DNA of 55,535 bases from a virus, in IMG/VR virus record IMGVR_UViG_3300048593_000098, positions 1-55,535 of that record, one strand, 5' to 3'. Both the position numbers and the translations under genes were made by a program. Below, in pieces: positions 1-8,001 of the stretch (position 1 is its first letter; each line of letters starts with the position of its first letter). Under the pieces are notes generated by a model. The model did no database searches. It worked only from the letters and a program-made list of their open reading frames with translations, and was not told the DNA's origin.

Positions 1-229
1 TAAGACCCAAGGCGGAACTAACAACTGCATCAACGCGAATAATATCATGGTTCATTGTCTTGACTCGGTTGTCGAGTCCCATAATAATACCCTGCATTCC
101 CTTGAGTGCTTTAACAACGCTCTCGAGAATGTAGTTGATAACAAAATATACGAAGACACCCGCAAGTAAAGCACCTGCGATTGGGAATCCCACATCTCCG
201 ATCAATTTAAATATAGCATCGTATGTCAT
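1..229 (-). CDS. Small membrane protein, 3' end outside window (holin-like?)
   Basis: The first 76 codons are visible and the gene runs off the left edge. It starts at ATG 229-227. A hydrophobic segment at about residues 13-36 (GFPIAGALLAGVFVYFVINY) is followed by an amphipathic, heptad-like stretch (SVVKALKGMQGIIMGLDNRV). One N-terminal membrane helix followed by a coiled-coil-like tail resembles small phage holin-like or BhlA/UviB-type proteins, but that assignment is only a resemblance. It lies just downstream of the DNA-modification operon. Confidence 0.6.
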   Translation of the reverse strand, partial: MTYDAIFKLIGDVGFPIAGALLAGVFVYFVINYILESVVKALKGMQGIIMGLDNRVKTMNHDIIRVDAVVSSALGL

Positions 230-247
230 ACGATTATTTATAAGAAG

Positions 248-1363
248 TTATCTTATAATGTCAATTTTTCCAATTGAGTCAGCATTCCAAACCTCTAAGT
301 CGCGTCGTAAACGACCTTCTGCAACCAGATTATCATATCTAGACGTTGCCTTACGCTTCCACCACGAAATAATATTATCCATATAATGTTTATCAAAGTT
401 TTGTCCAGGAATTAACTTATCCTGCTTACCGAGAATAACTTCTTTGGAATTTTCATACCCGTATGTTGAAATATAGAAACGTTTCTTAGTAGTAATGTCT
501 TTATTTAGTTTGAGAGCATCGCAGAATACAGAATAGTATTCGGAGTCATGTTCTTTCAGGGATTTACTGATGATGCTATTCATCTTATTCTGCATCTTCA
601 TCTTATATGATGCTACACCGTCGCGACCAAACAATGGCGCTCCGCCGTTTTTCTCGTAGAACCATTCCATGGTCTCATCCCAGAAATCGTCTGAGAAAGA
701 GAGAACAAAATTACTAAGAGTGTCGCCTGTATAACGAATGAACGGTTTTAGTCCATCATACTGAGATGCTTGCTTGATGCTGCCATATAATGAAGTGGTT
801 TCAAATAGACAAGTGTCCATGTTATACTTCTTGTTAAACATCTCGCGAAACTCGTGCGAGGTGCAAAGAAGTGCAAGAAGTTTACCACCCAGATAATTAA
901 ATCCGAACGGTTGAGCAGGAACAATGATGAAACCCATCACCGCATGCTTGTTGAACGATTTTAGATCGGGAACTTGCCCGAACCATTCATTGCGTGGACG
1001 TGAATTGATAAAGGGACTGGCGACGCGACAGAATCCTACGTGCTTACCCGTATTCTTTTCTCTTACGATAAACTTGATTTCCTTCCCGAACGAATTTTCA
1101 TTACAAAAGGAAGAAGTGATTTCTACCATTGTCGAGAATTCGCTCGGGGAAGGTTCATAGATCTCAAGATCCATGTCTTCAGGGTGCATATTAAAGTCGG
1201 AGAACAAATTGTTCTCGGGTTCAAACCCTGGAAGAGAGTGTGGAAGGGTTTTTAACCGCTCCAGTTTTTTCATGCGCATGTGGTCGTCAATACGACCATA
1301 ATTTGACATGTAGTCAACGAATCGTTTTGCGATGTATTCTGCGTCGTGTTTTTCTAATATCAT
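248..1363 (-). CDS. DUF4338 (DruA-like) family protein
   Basis: A 371-aa protein. The centre carries the pattern I associate with phage DUF4338 proteins: a hydrophobic strand ending in VPAQPFGFNYLGGKLLALL, then CLFETTSLYG and a GLKPFIRYTGDT segment. DUF4338 includes DruA of the Druantia defence system; phage members are common and uncharacterised. Its ATG directly follows the TAA of the kinase gene, so it is the last of four tightly packed genes (GIY-YIG/ParB, pyrophosphorylase-like, kinase, DUF4338). The context suggests a part in DNA base modification, perhaps as a transferase acting on the modified base, but no catalytic residue could be assigned. Confidence 0.6.
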   Translation of the reverse strand: MILEKHDAEYIAKRFVDYMSNYGRIDDHMRMKKLERLKTLPHSLPGFEPENNLFSDFNMHPEDMDLEIYEPSPSEFSTMVEITSSFCNENSFGKEIKFIVREKNTGKHVGFCRVASPFINSRPRNEWFGQVPDLKSFNKHAVMGFIIVPAQPFGFNYLGGKLLALLCTSHEFREMFNKKYNMDTCLFETTSLYGSIKQASQYDGLKPFIRYTGDTLSNFVLSFSDDFWDETMEWFYEKNGGAPLFGRDGVASYKMKMQNKMNSIISKSLKEHDSEYYSVFCDALKLNKDITTKKRFYISTYGYENSKEVILGKQDKLIPGQNFDKHYMDNIISWWKRKATSRYDNLVAEGRLRRDLEVWNADSIGKIDIIR

Positions 1364-1906
1364 TTAACCAGTATAAAGCATTTTTTTGATAAAGTCAATG
1401 ATTTTTTGCTGATCATCAAAAGATTCATTAAGAAACTCGGTCATTTCCATCTGAAGAACGAAGTTGGAACGAATGTTATTGATTTTACTTTCGCGACCCT
1501 TCAACCAAGTCTCGTCTTGGTTACTACCACGTTCTGCGTAGCGAACATTTCGAGTTTCCTTCGTGGTTTGTAGATAAACGATACTGGTGTCATACTTATC
1601 GACACATTCCTCTAGGAATGAACCTGTGCAAAGACGATCGCCCTCGAAAAGAACAATATCTGTAGCAGCGCGAGATGCAAGAAACTTCACTGCCTCTGGT
1701 TGAACTGCCATCGACATCTTGTCAGTGCCACCGAAGACTTCACCTTCTTCATACTTACCCAGAACGTAAATGTTGTCCTTGTTATGATAGGGAACCAACT
1801 TTACATCAGTCTTCACTTCACGGGAAATGCCAACCTCGTCTAGCAAACGCTTCATAAGGGTAGACTTACCGCTTCCAGGTTCACCGAAAATTGCAATTAC
1901 TTTCAT
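1364..1906 (-). CDS. P-loop kinase, candidate 5-hydroxymethyl-dU DNA kinase
   Basis: A 180-aa P-loop NTPase with Walker A GEPGSGKST at residues 8-16 and an FEGD segment at 87-90 in the Walker B position. The family is that of small nucleoside- or polynucleotide-type kinases. It starts by a 4-bp ATGA overlap with the pyrophosphorylase-like gene. In phages with hypermodified thymine, a small P-loop kinase phosphorylates 5-hydroxymethyluracil in DNA before a pyrophosphorylase-type enzyme replaces the phosphate. Adjacency to such an enzyme is the main reason for the specific call; the kinase fold itself is clear. It could instead act on a nucleotide or small molecule. Confidence 0.65.
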   Translation of the reverse strand: MKVIAIFGEPGSGKSTLMKRLLDEVGISREVKTDVKLVPYHNKDNIYVLGKYEEGEVFGGTDKMSMAVQPEAVKFLASRAATDIVLFEGDRLCTGSFLEECVDKYDTSIVYLQTTKETRNVRYAERGSNQDETWLKGRESKINNIRSNFVLQMEMTEFLNESFDDQQKIIDFIKKMLYTG

Positions 1907-2904
1907 CCAAATAAATCCTCTAATCCAACTGATTTCTGTTCAACATCGAACATCCAATTCATTCTATCTAGTGTTCCAGATCGAACGTATTCACCACACT
2001 TGTCCTTATTAACACCATATCGCGAAAGCAGTCGAGAGTCAAGTGTTTCTTCGCGAGATTGCCATAAAACATTCCACTCAATACCATACCAACCGTCTGC
2101 TGCTACCTTATTGATCTCGTCTGCTTGACGATCTAGATAAAAACCTAGATATCGCGACGACCTTTCTCGGAAGATTTTCTTGAACGAGCAAAGACAGGTT
2201 TCCATAGTAAATGCGTCGAACTGTGGTGCAAGAGTTGGATACCGATGACGCAATTCATCCAGAATCGACTGAGACTCAGCTTCCAACCACTGGTATTCTT
2301 TCGGGGTGAGTTTACCATTAATCCATTCTTCCTTATTAAGAGCATAACAGAGACCATTGCGGTGCGACTTGCTACCTGAATAGTCATTCAGCATTAGACT
2401 GGTAGGTTCAATCTTAATTCCTGCAGTATGCTTTAGATGCTGCATATAGAACCAAGTCGTATAACGACCGAACTTGTGATAATTGGTATTGATAACCTTC
2501 CAAAGATTATCGAAGTTTTGCTGTTCATTATCGCCGTAGTGAGATTCTAGAACTTCACGCTGCGATTTCTTGCCCATAAACTTCTGATACGACTCGAACA
2601 TAGAAGGCAAATGCCCTTTATTGTATTTCGTATCTGTTTGATAACGAAGTCTTTTATAGTTTTCGTTATTCCACCATGTAATACGGTCTACAGTCGCAAG
2701 TTCGTAGTCTGGGAACTCATTCTTGAGCACCCAAGATGTTGGAAGGTAATAGGTGTTACCGTATAACCAGCACAACCAAATACGTTCTTCGTCATTGTGT
2801 TCATATCGCTTATTGAGGTAGTTGGTCTGCCAGACCGAAGGATCGCAATCCTTGTGACTAACAGACCAAGCATACCAGCGAATGAACAATTCGCGATTAT
2901 TCAT
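1903..2904 (-). CDS. Alpha-glutamyl/putrescinyl-thymine pyrophosphorylase-like protein
   Basis: A 333-aa protein rich in Trp and Tyr with the pattern I recognise from the predicted amino-acid/amine DNA transferases of hypermodifying phages: IWLCWLYGNTYYLPTSWVL in the N-terminal third, followed by an all-helical body. Family members are thought to displace pyrophosphate from activated 5-hydroxymethyl-dU in DNA and attach glutamate or putrescine. Genes on both sides overlap by 4 bp (ATGA), so it is translationally coupled to the GIY-YIG/ParB gene and the kinase. The protein ends VGLEDLFG, a tail resembling sliding-clamp-binding peptides. Family assignment is by pattern, not alignment; the substrate is unknown. 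Confidence 0.62.
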   Translation of the reverse strand: MNNRELFIRWYAWSVSHKDCDPSVWQTNYLNKRYEHNDEERIWLCWLYGNTYYLPTSWVLKNEFPDYELATVDRITWWNNENYKRLRYQTDTKYNKGHLPSMFESYQKFMGKKSQREVLESHYGDNEQQNFDNLWKVINTNYHKFGRYTTWFYMQHLKHTAGIKIEPTSLMLNDYSGSKSHRNGLCYALNKEEWINGKLTPKEYQWLEAESQSILDELRHRYPTLAPQFDAFTMETCLCSFKKIFRERSSRYLGFYLDRQADEINKVAADGWYGIEWNVLWQSREETLDSRLLSRYGVNKDKCGEYVRSGTLDRMNWMFDVEQKSVGLEDLFG

Positions 2905-4442
2905 TCAACATAATCTTCTGCAGCAATCCACTCACCAGTTTCCTCGTCATGATACGAGTCGGTTTTTTTATCGTAATAGTGCGTAATCTTACCATCATCA
3001 TATATTGGAGTAATGGTATTGCACTCGTCGTATGCTGGAATTTCCATATCAATTTCTGTCATCATGTTTTTGGTAAATGAATCTAAAAGAATAATTTTAA
3101 GATTACATCTAGGATTCATTCTTTTAACTGATGCAGTTAGTTTTTTAAAATATGTATCCCAATTCTCATAATCTGTTAATCCAGCGTGATGCGTAATGAT
3201 TACACCATCCCAGATATCCGCCTGTCCCATCTTATTTAGAACACCACCAACACCAGCATTATAAATCGCACCAGAGGTTACTGTAATACTGGCATGATTA
3301 GGATACTTCAAGTCAATTTCTTTTTGAATGTGAGTTAGATCAGTTTTAGAGTATATCTGGTAATTCATCTCAGCAATTGCCTGATCAGTTTTAATTCGCT
3401 CAATCGCCTTCTTCAAATTAGATGAAATGACTGCCCGTGTCCAAACAGGATCGAATTGATGCGTTACGCTTAACTTAAACTTATCGCTCTGCAGTAAAGT
3501 AAATTTATCGTCGTCAAGATCCTTGAGTTTCTTCGCATAACTCTGGATGATTGCACGCTGGCAGTCAGCAGGTGTATTCCCCTTCTTCTTAAATGGTTTA
3601 TGATTTGCTAGGTTTCCGTAATAATCGATTGTGCAATCATCGTCATCAAAATCACTGCTATTGATATAGATGACGGGTGCGCTAATCCAACCTGCATCAA
3701 GCGCCGCACGAGAAGTATGGTTCCCATCAATAATTAATTTTGTTCCGTCTGGATATACGACAACAACAATCGGTTGAACATGTTTTCTCGCCTCAGCAGG
3801 ATCAGACCGCATCTGGGTTGCAATTTCATCAACATGTGCAGGATCATACAATTCTGCACGAACCTGATTGTGTCCAAATTCTGCAATTACGGTAATGGGT
3901 TCTTCAATTGTCGTATAATAACCGTTCTTAACCAACTTGAGAATTTTCTTAGCAAGTTTTGTATTAGCAAGAGCAAAAACATCAACAGGTTTCGGTGCAG
4001 GTTCAATACCATTGATCCAATCGATACCAACCTTAGAATGTTCGACAGTAATTATGGACATATCTAAAATACCTCCATCACCACCACCACCATTACTGGA
4101 GTTATACCACATATCATTACGACGAGCATCAGCAGATTTTAGTAGATACCGCTCAAGGATAATAGCAATTCTGGCAGAACCAAAATAAAGAATTGTTCTA
4201 CGAAGATGACCTAATGACCATGCTCGTTGAAGTTCTGGATTTTTAGAAGAGAAAATATATCCATCATCAACATCTGCGCTCTTACGAAATCCGATATAAC
4301 GCTTGCCAGTTACAAAGTCATACCAACCATAAACATATCCTTTGGTCTTAGCAGAAATTGTAGATAATAGTTCTTCTATCTCATAATCACAATCGTCAAA
4401 ACTAGAAACTTCCTTGATTTGCGGGGTGCGTGTCATTGCCAT
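2901..4442 (-). CDS. GIY-YIG-like and ParB-like nuclease fusion protein
   Basis: A 513-aa protein. The N-terminal region (about residues 34-110) has a GIY-YIG-like core, GYVYGWYD...GKRYIGF. The middle (about 210-290) is ParB/Sulfiredoxin-like: an AELYDPAHVDEIATQM helix, a basic PIVVVVYPDG strand and the hallmark IIDGNHTSRAALDAGW. The C-terminal part is unassigned and ends acidic. ParB-like domains occur beside predicted DNA-modification enzymes in many phages. It is first in the operon; the ATG at 4442 is about 11 bases after AAGGA, with a promoter at 4475-4503. It may guide or license modification, or cut DNA lacking it; both roles are inference. Confidence 0.65.
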   Translation of the reverse strand: MAMTRTPQIKEVSSFDDCDYEIEELLSTISAKTKGYVYGWYDFVTGKRYIGFRKSADVDDGYIFSSKNPELQRAWSLGHLRRTILYFGSARIAIILERYLLKSADARRNDMWYNSSNGGGGDGGILDMSIITVEHSKVGIDWINGIEPAPKPVDVFALANTKLAKKILKLVKNGYYTTIEEPITVIAEFGHNQVRAELYDPAHVDEIATQMRSDPAEARKHVQPIVVVVYPDGTKLIIDGNHTSRAALDAGWISAPVIYINSSDFDDDDCTIDYYGNLANHKPFKKKGNTPADCQRAIIQSYAKKLKDLDDDKFTLLQSDKFKLSVTHQFDPVWTRAVISSNLKKAIERIKTDQAIAEMNYQIYSKTDLTHIQKEIDLKYPNHASITVTSGAIYNAGVGGVLNKMGQADIWDGVIITHHAGLTDYENWDTYFKKLTASVKRMNPRCNLKIILLDSFTKNMMTEIDMEIPAYDECNTITPIYDDGKITHYYDKKTDSYHDEETGEWIAAEDYVE

Positions 4443-4474
4443 AATATAAAAAATCCTTCATAATTTAGACAACC

Positions 4475-4503
4475 ATTATACTAAACTTTAGGGGAAAAGT
4501 AAA
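4475..4503 (-). promoter_or_regulatory. Sigma70-type promoter for the modification operon
   Basis: Minus strand reads TTTACT (4503-4498), exactly 17 bp, then TATAAT (4480-4475). It lies at the end of the upstream GNAT gene and immediately before the GIY-YIG/ParB gene. Confidence 0.8.
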
Positions 4504-5033
4504 GGGTTTTCTTCAAGTTTCGCAAATACTTTTACGCATCCGCCTTTACCCTTTCTAAACACTGCTTTGTTAATGACAGTATCGTTGATGTCATACAGAC
4601 CATCTTGGTAGGTTGGACCGTTGAGTTTGAACATGGACAGTTGACTGCCTGATTTCTGCTCACCGAGGAAAGTAAATCCACATTTCTCGTAGAATTGGAC
4701 TGCATCTGCTTCTGCAGAAACTCGGAAGTATGCAGCGTTGTATCGATGCGCCTCAGCAATAGCAAAGTCACACAACGTCCTGCCAACACCCTTACCACGC
4801 GAGGCATAGAATGTGTGAAGTAACTGCAGGTTGGCAATGATGGGAGTTCGCTTAGAGAATGATACGATGATAGCGCCGAGAAGATTATCATCTTCCCAGA
4901 CGCCCATACAGTTATCCCAGAGTTCTTGCATGTCTGCCTTTGCGACAAAAGTCTTTGCAAAGGAATCTTGCTTCTGAGTTGTAATGTGTTTACTAAATTC
5001 TTCGCGACTGGTTCGACGCAACCTAGACAACAT
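4488..5033 (-). CDS. GNAT family N-acetyltransferase
   Basis: A 181-aa protein with acyl-CoA-binding motif A (ASRGKGVGRTL, residues 78-87) and a motif B-like FYEKCGFTFLG at about 114-124, typical of GNAT enzymes. I place the start at ATG 5033, inside the end of the amidoligase gene with an 11-bp overlap, because it is the first ATG that keeps only the GNAT domain and it has GAGAA upstream. It is the last gene of the TET/GATase/amidoligase operon, so the substrate may be the amide product or an amino-modified base; this is inference. Confidence 0.82.
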   Translation of the reverse strand: MLSRLRRTSREEFSKHITTQKQDSFAKTFVAKADMQELWDNCMGVWEDDNLLGAIIVSFSKRTPIIANLQLLHTFYASRGKGVGRTLCDFAIAEAHRYNAAYFRVSAEADAVQFYEKCGFTFLGEQKSGSQLSMFKLNGPTYQDGLYDINDTVINKAVFRKGKGGCVKVFAKLEENPLLFP

Positions 5034-5910
5034 CGTGGAATTCTCGCTTCTTCTCACCGCGAGACTTGTCATACTTGGTATTAATCCAACCAGCGTATTC
5101 GTTAAGATCCCAGATGAATGGAGGGAAGTCAAAGTCGTAGTAATCTAGGATTTCCCTTACACTCGCCCAACTGCCATTCAATGCAGCATCAATAAACGCA
5201 GTCGCGAACTTGAACTGATCTTCAATCTGCTTACGATCGGTAGTTGAACGGAAGCAACGGAACTCAATCGTACCAGTATGCTTCATGCAATACATGTTGA
5301 TCGCATAACGGAAAGGACGACCCATGGAAACGCCATCTTTACCTGCTGCATGCATCTTAATAAACGAATCGAAGTCAGTTGCAAGGTTAGCAATGTTATC
5401 ACACATGTAATCAGGCATCTCACGACCACCGTCAAACTTGAGATATGTCGTAGCACCCTTTGCTGACTTCATACCACCACCATCGCGGAACTGATAACAC
5501 GCTTCAATAGTGTCTTTCTGGTTTGCCTTGATAAACGCAGTAAGACGCTTCAGTGCATCAATGTCATCTTTCAGACCTGGAACAAAAACGTGAAGGTGTC
5601 CATGGTTGACGCAGGATGCAGTTGGTTCGTTGCCGAAATCGACAAACAACTCATGAATTTGCATGATGCGATCAACCTGCTCCTCCCACGTGCGAGTTGG
5701 TTTGGTATTAATCTCGCCACCAAAAGGAGGTTCCACCCCCAATGGGTCACACGCGACAAAACGATACGGTTTGTGAATGTTTACAATGTCAGTTTCCGCA
5801 AACTCCCATGCACCAAGTTCTTCTGGAATCTCAACACGACGATCTATGTCCCCCCACTCAATTTCGTACCCATAAGTGAAGTCTTCAGTATCATATTTCA
5901 TATTTACCAT
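5023..5910 (-). CDS. COOH-NH2 amidoligase (putative amidoligase enzyme family)
   Basis: A 295-aa protein with hallmarks of the glutamine-synthetase-fold amidoligase family: GYEIEWGD at residues 14-21, GGEINTKPT at 64-72, NHGHLHVFVPGL at 102-113 and TGTIEFRCFRST at 212-223. Such enzymes use ATP to join a carboxylate to an amine or ammonia. It starts at ATG 5910 after AAGGA and overlaps the class II glutamine amidotransferase gene by 20 bp, which would supply ammonia. Published genomic surveys predicted amidoligase/GATase pairs in phages as peptide- or surface-tagging systems; here the pair is co-transcribed with a TET/JBP dioxygenase, which suggests a DNA or base substrate instead. Confidence 0.78.
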   Translation of the reverse strand: MVNMKYDTEDFTYGYEIEWGDIDRRVEIPEELGAWEFAETDIVNIHKPYRFVACDPLGVEPPFGGEINTKPTRTWEEQVDRIMQIHELFVDFGNEPTASCVNHGHLHVFVPGLKDDIDALKRLTAFIKANQKDTIEACYQFRDGGGMKSAKGATTYLKFDGGREMPDYMCDNIANLATDFDSFIKMHAAGKDGVSMGRPFRYAINMYCMKHTGTIEFRCFRSTTDRKQIEDQFKFATAFIDAALNGSWASVREILDYYDFDFPPFIWDLNEYAGWINTKYDKSRGEKKREFHDVV

Positions 5911-6586
5911 ATTGCAAGTCCTTATTATTAGTATTTACTGCTGTTTCAGTAATTTCACCATCAGAAACAGTATAAACTATATTCATGTCACAGTCAATAG
6001 TTTTTTCTACACCTGCACGATTAAAAATATCATGAGTAGAAGCAACAATTACGCCATTTTCAGTTCTATACTGTGTAAGTGGGCGTTTACCATTGCGGTA
6101 GAAGCGAAAAATCTTGTCAGAATGAACTTCACACGCTGAAATTGACGCATCAGGCCAACGTTCAAGTGGATTTTCACCATTTTCAACGGTTTTTAGCAAA
6201 AGTTCGCTGTCATTTCGGGTTTCAGTCGCGTAAGAACTAATTTTTGACCAATTTTCGGGTAATTCTTGTGTAATTACACCGTTATGCACGATTGCAACCT
6301 TGTCAGTGAACAATGGTTGGTTAAATTCTAGGTCTGAAGTGCTATAACGACAGTGTGCAACCATATAAAGGTTGCCATCTTCATTCAACATGCTATACAT
6401 GTCAATGCCAGCAAGGAATTCATCCGCTGGAAGTGGTGCTTTGATGGTAAAGATTGTGTTTTTGCGAACAAACGACACACCTGTTGCGTGTAACCCCCGA
6501 ATACGAGACTCGGAGATAACACGCTTCAGAAGCATCATGTCTTCAGCGTTGGGATTTTGAAGAAATGCGCCGACAACACCGCACAT
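5891..6586 (-). CDS. Class II glutamine amidotransferase (Ntn hydrolase)
   Basis: A 231-aa protein beginning MCGVVGAF, so Cys2 becomes the N-terminal nucleophile once Met is removed. Further GATase II features are a ...GLHATGVSF segment, AHCRYST and VHNGVI, which bind glutamine. It is a stand-alone domain of normal size. Its start overlaps the stop of the TET/JBP gene (TAATG). It should release ammonia from glutamine for the adjacent amidoligase. Confidence 0.88.
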   Translation of the reverse strand: MCGVVGAFLQNPNAEDMMLLKRVISESRIRGLHATGVSFVRKNTIFTIKAPLPADEFLAGIDMYSMLNEDGNLYMVAHCRYSTSDLEFNQPLFTDKVAIVHNGVITQELPENWSKISSYATETRNDSELLLKTVENGENPLERWPDASISACEVHSDKIFRFYRNGKRPLTQYRTENGVIVASTHDIFNRAGVEKTIDCDMNIVYTVSDGEITETAVNTNNKDLQYGKYEI

Positions 6587-7923
6587 TAGAACAAATCCTC
6601 TAGTGAAGACTCCACCTTGAACGCTGCAGGGTGGAACTTTTCTACAATTTCACGACCCATCTTACCTTCGAGGTATTCATACCACTCAGGTTCGTCCCAC
6701 ATTCCAGGCGAAACGCCATTCCAGAGTGGGCGATAGAACTTGTGGTTGCGATCCATTCGACGATCGGTTACAAACTGTTCGCGAGTCTGCTCATATTCCC
6801 ATGGTCCAAGATCTAGCATTGCTTCGCGGAAATAGCAAACCAACGAAATGCGTTCAGCATCTGGAGTATCTAGAACAATCTCAGTATTAGCATGCATAAT
6901 CTCGTGATTGTTAACAAGCAAAAGATCTCCTGGACGAACGTTCACTGCCATACGATATTCTGGGAATACCAGATAACCACCAGTATAGTTACCCTTACCA
7001 ACTACCAGAAGATTCGACAATCCGCTATCTAGATCGCCAGCATCTCGGTGACACGCAGTGCGGAAAGTCTTGTTGACAGTAATGGTGGTAAACACTGTCT
7101 CGGGAACGAGGAAGCGAGGGTCCAACTTGTCTGCCGCTGCTCGTTGATTACCCCAACGCCACGGTAGGAGTTCCTTAAAACCTCTGTCTAGAGACTGGAG
7201 GAACGGGAACGAAAGAGCAAACTTCTCTGGTTCGTCACGAGTATACGAAGTAGCACGACCGAAGGGAATACGAGGATAACGGTCGAACCAACCAGCAACG
7301 CCAGAGAATACTGACTTCGCATAGTTAGTCTGCGAAACCCACTTAGTGGCAATCATCTTCGCTTCTTCTGCGCACTGCTCCTTGGTCTTATTATGAAGAC
7401 CGTCGACCCACTTATCGAACCAACCGAAGTATTCGGGATATGTCTTACAGACCTGACTGCGCAACCAGACCTGTCCTCGAGTCTCGTCCTCGGTAGAACG
7501 ACCTGCGCCTTCATACTTCTTACGGATAGACTCAATGGAAAGGTCGTCAATCAAACGTCCATCGGTATTCATCAGGAAGTCTAGAACCTCGAGTTCGTAA
7601 CTGGTAACCCAATCACGCCCACCACGACCCTCTACGCCAAGAAGTTCTCCGCGAGGTCCAGCAGCGAGTCCACGATTCTGGGATTCTTTTGCTGCCTCGC
7701 GGAGACCGATGTATGCGGAATCTCGTTCTTCCTGCGTAAACCAGTTCTTACGAAACTTGAACGCAATACGCTGTTCGTCGCCAAGACTTGGAGAACCGAA
7801 TACCGATTCCATGTAGCAGTCTGTGTCTTCATTAATAACAATGTCATAATGACTGTCATCAACATATTGACCGAGCAAATGCTCACAGTCAAGTTTAGAC
7901 TCAGCAACAATAATTTTTACCAT
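6586..7923 (-). CDS. TET/JBP-family 2-oxoglutarate/Fe(II) dioxygenase
   Basis: A 445-aa protein. Its C-terminal half has the TET/JBP core: TITVNKTFRTACHRDAGD with HxD at H292/D294, GNYTGGYLVFPEYRMAV, PGDLLLVNNHEIMHANTE with the distal His at H344, and ERISLVCYFR with R358 for 2OG. The family oxidises the 5-methyl of thymine or 5-methylcytosine in DNA. The N-terminal half (about 1-270) is a non-catalytic region I do not recognise. It is the first gene after the promoter at 7973-8001, starting at ATG 7923 with GGAGAT upstream. The protein ends SSLEDLF, matching the tail of the pyrophosphorylase-like protein. The nearby kinase favours thymine as substrate; this is inference. Confidence 0.88.
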   Translation of the reverse strand: MVKIIVAESKLDCEHLLGQYVDDSHYDIVINEDTDCYMESVFGSPSLGDEQRIAFKFRKNWFTQEERDSAYIGLREAAKESQNRGLAAGPRGELLGVEGRGGRDWVTSYELEVLDFLMNTDGRLIDDLSIESIRKKYEGAGRSTEDETRGQVWLRSQVCKTYPEYFGWFDKWVDGLHNKTKEQCAEEAKMIATKWVSQTNYAKSVFSGVAGWFDRYPRIPFGRATSYTRDEPEKFALSFPFLQSLDRGFKELLPWRWGNQRAAADKLDPRFLVPETVFTTITVNKTFRTACHRDAGDLDSGLSNLLVVGKGNYTGGYLVFPEYRMAVNVRPGDLLLVNNHEIMHANTEIVLDTPDAERISLVCYFREAMLDLGPWEYEQTREQFVTDRRMDRNHKFYRPLWNGVSPGMWDEPEWYEYLEGKMGREIVEKFHPAAFKVESSLEDLF

Positions 7924-7972
7924 AATATCTCCAAAACTTTTCTTACATTATATGTAGGCAACTTTAAATACT

Positions 7973-8001
7973 ACTATACTAGATTTCTCGACAAATGTCA
8001 A
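7973..8001 (-). promoter_or_regulatory. Sigma70-type promoter for the TET/JBP operon
   Basis: TTGACA (8001-7996), 17 bp, TATAGT (7978-7973) on the minus strand. The -35 lies in the last codons of the phosphoesterase gene. Confidence 0.82.

Noticed and set aside
135-386. Plus-strand ORFs throughout the window, for example here and at 17184-18419
   Set aside because: They lie opposite well-supported minus-strand genes, lack ribosome sites and promoters, and their products look like reverse-frame translations.
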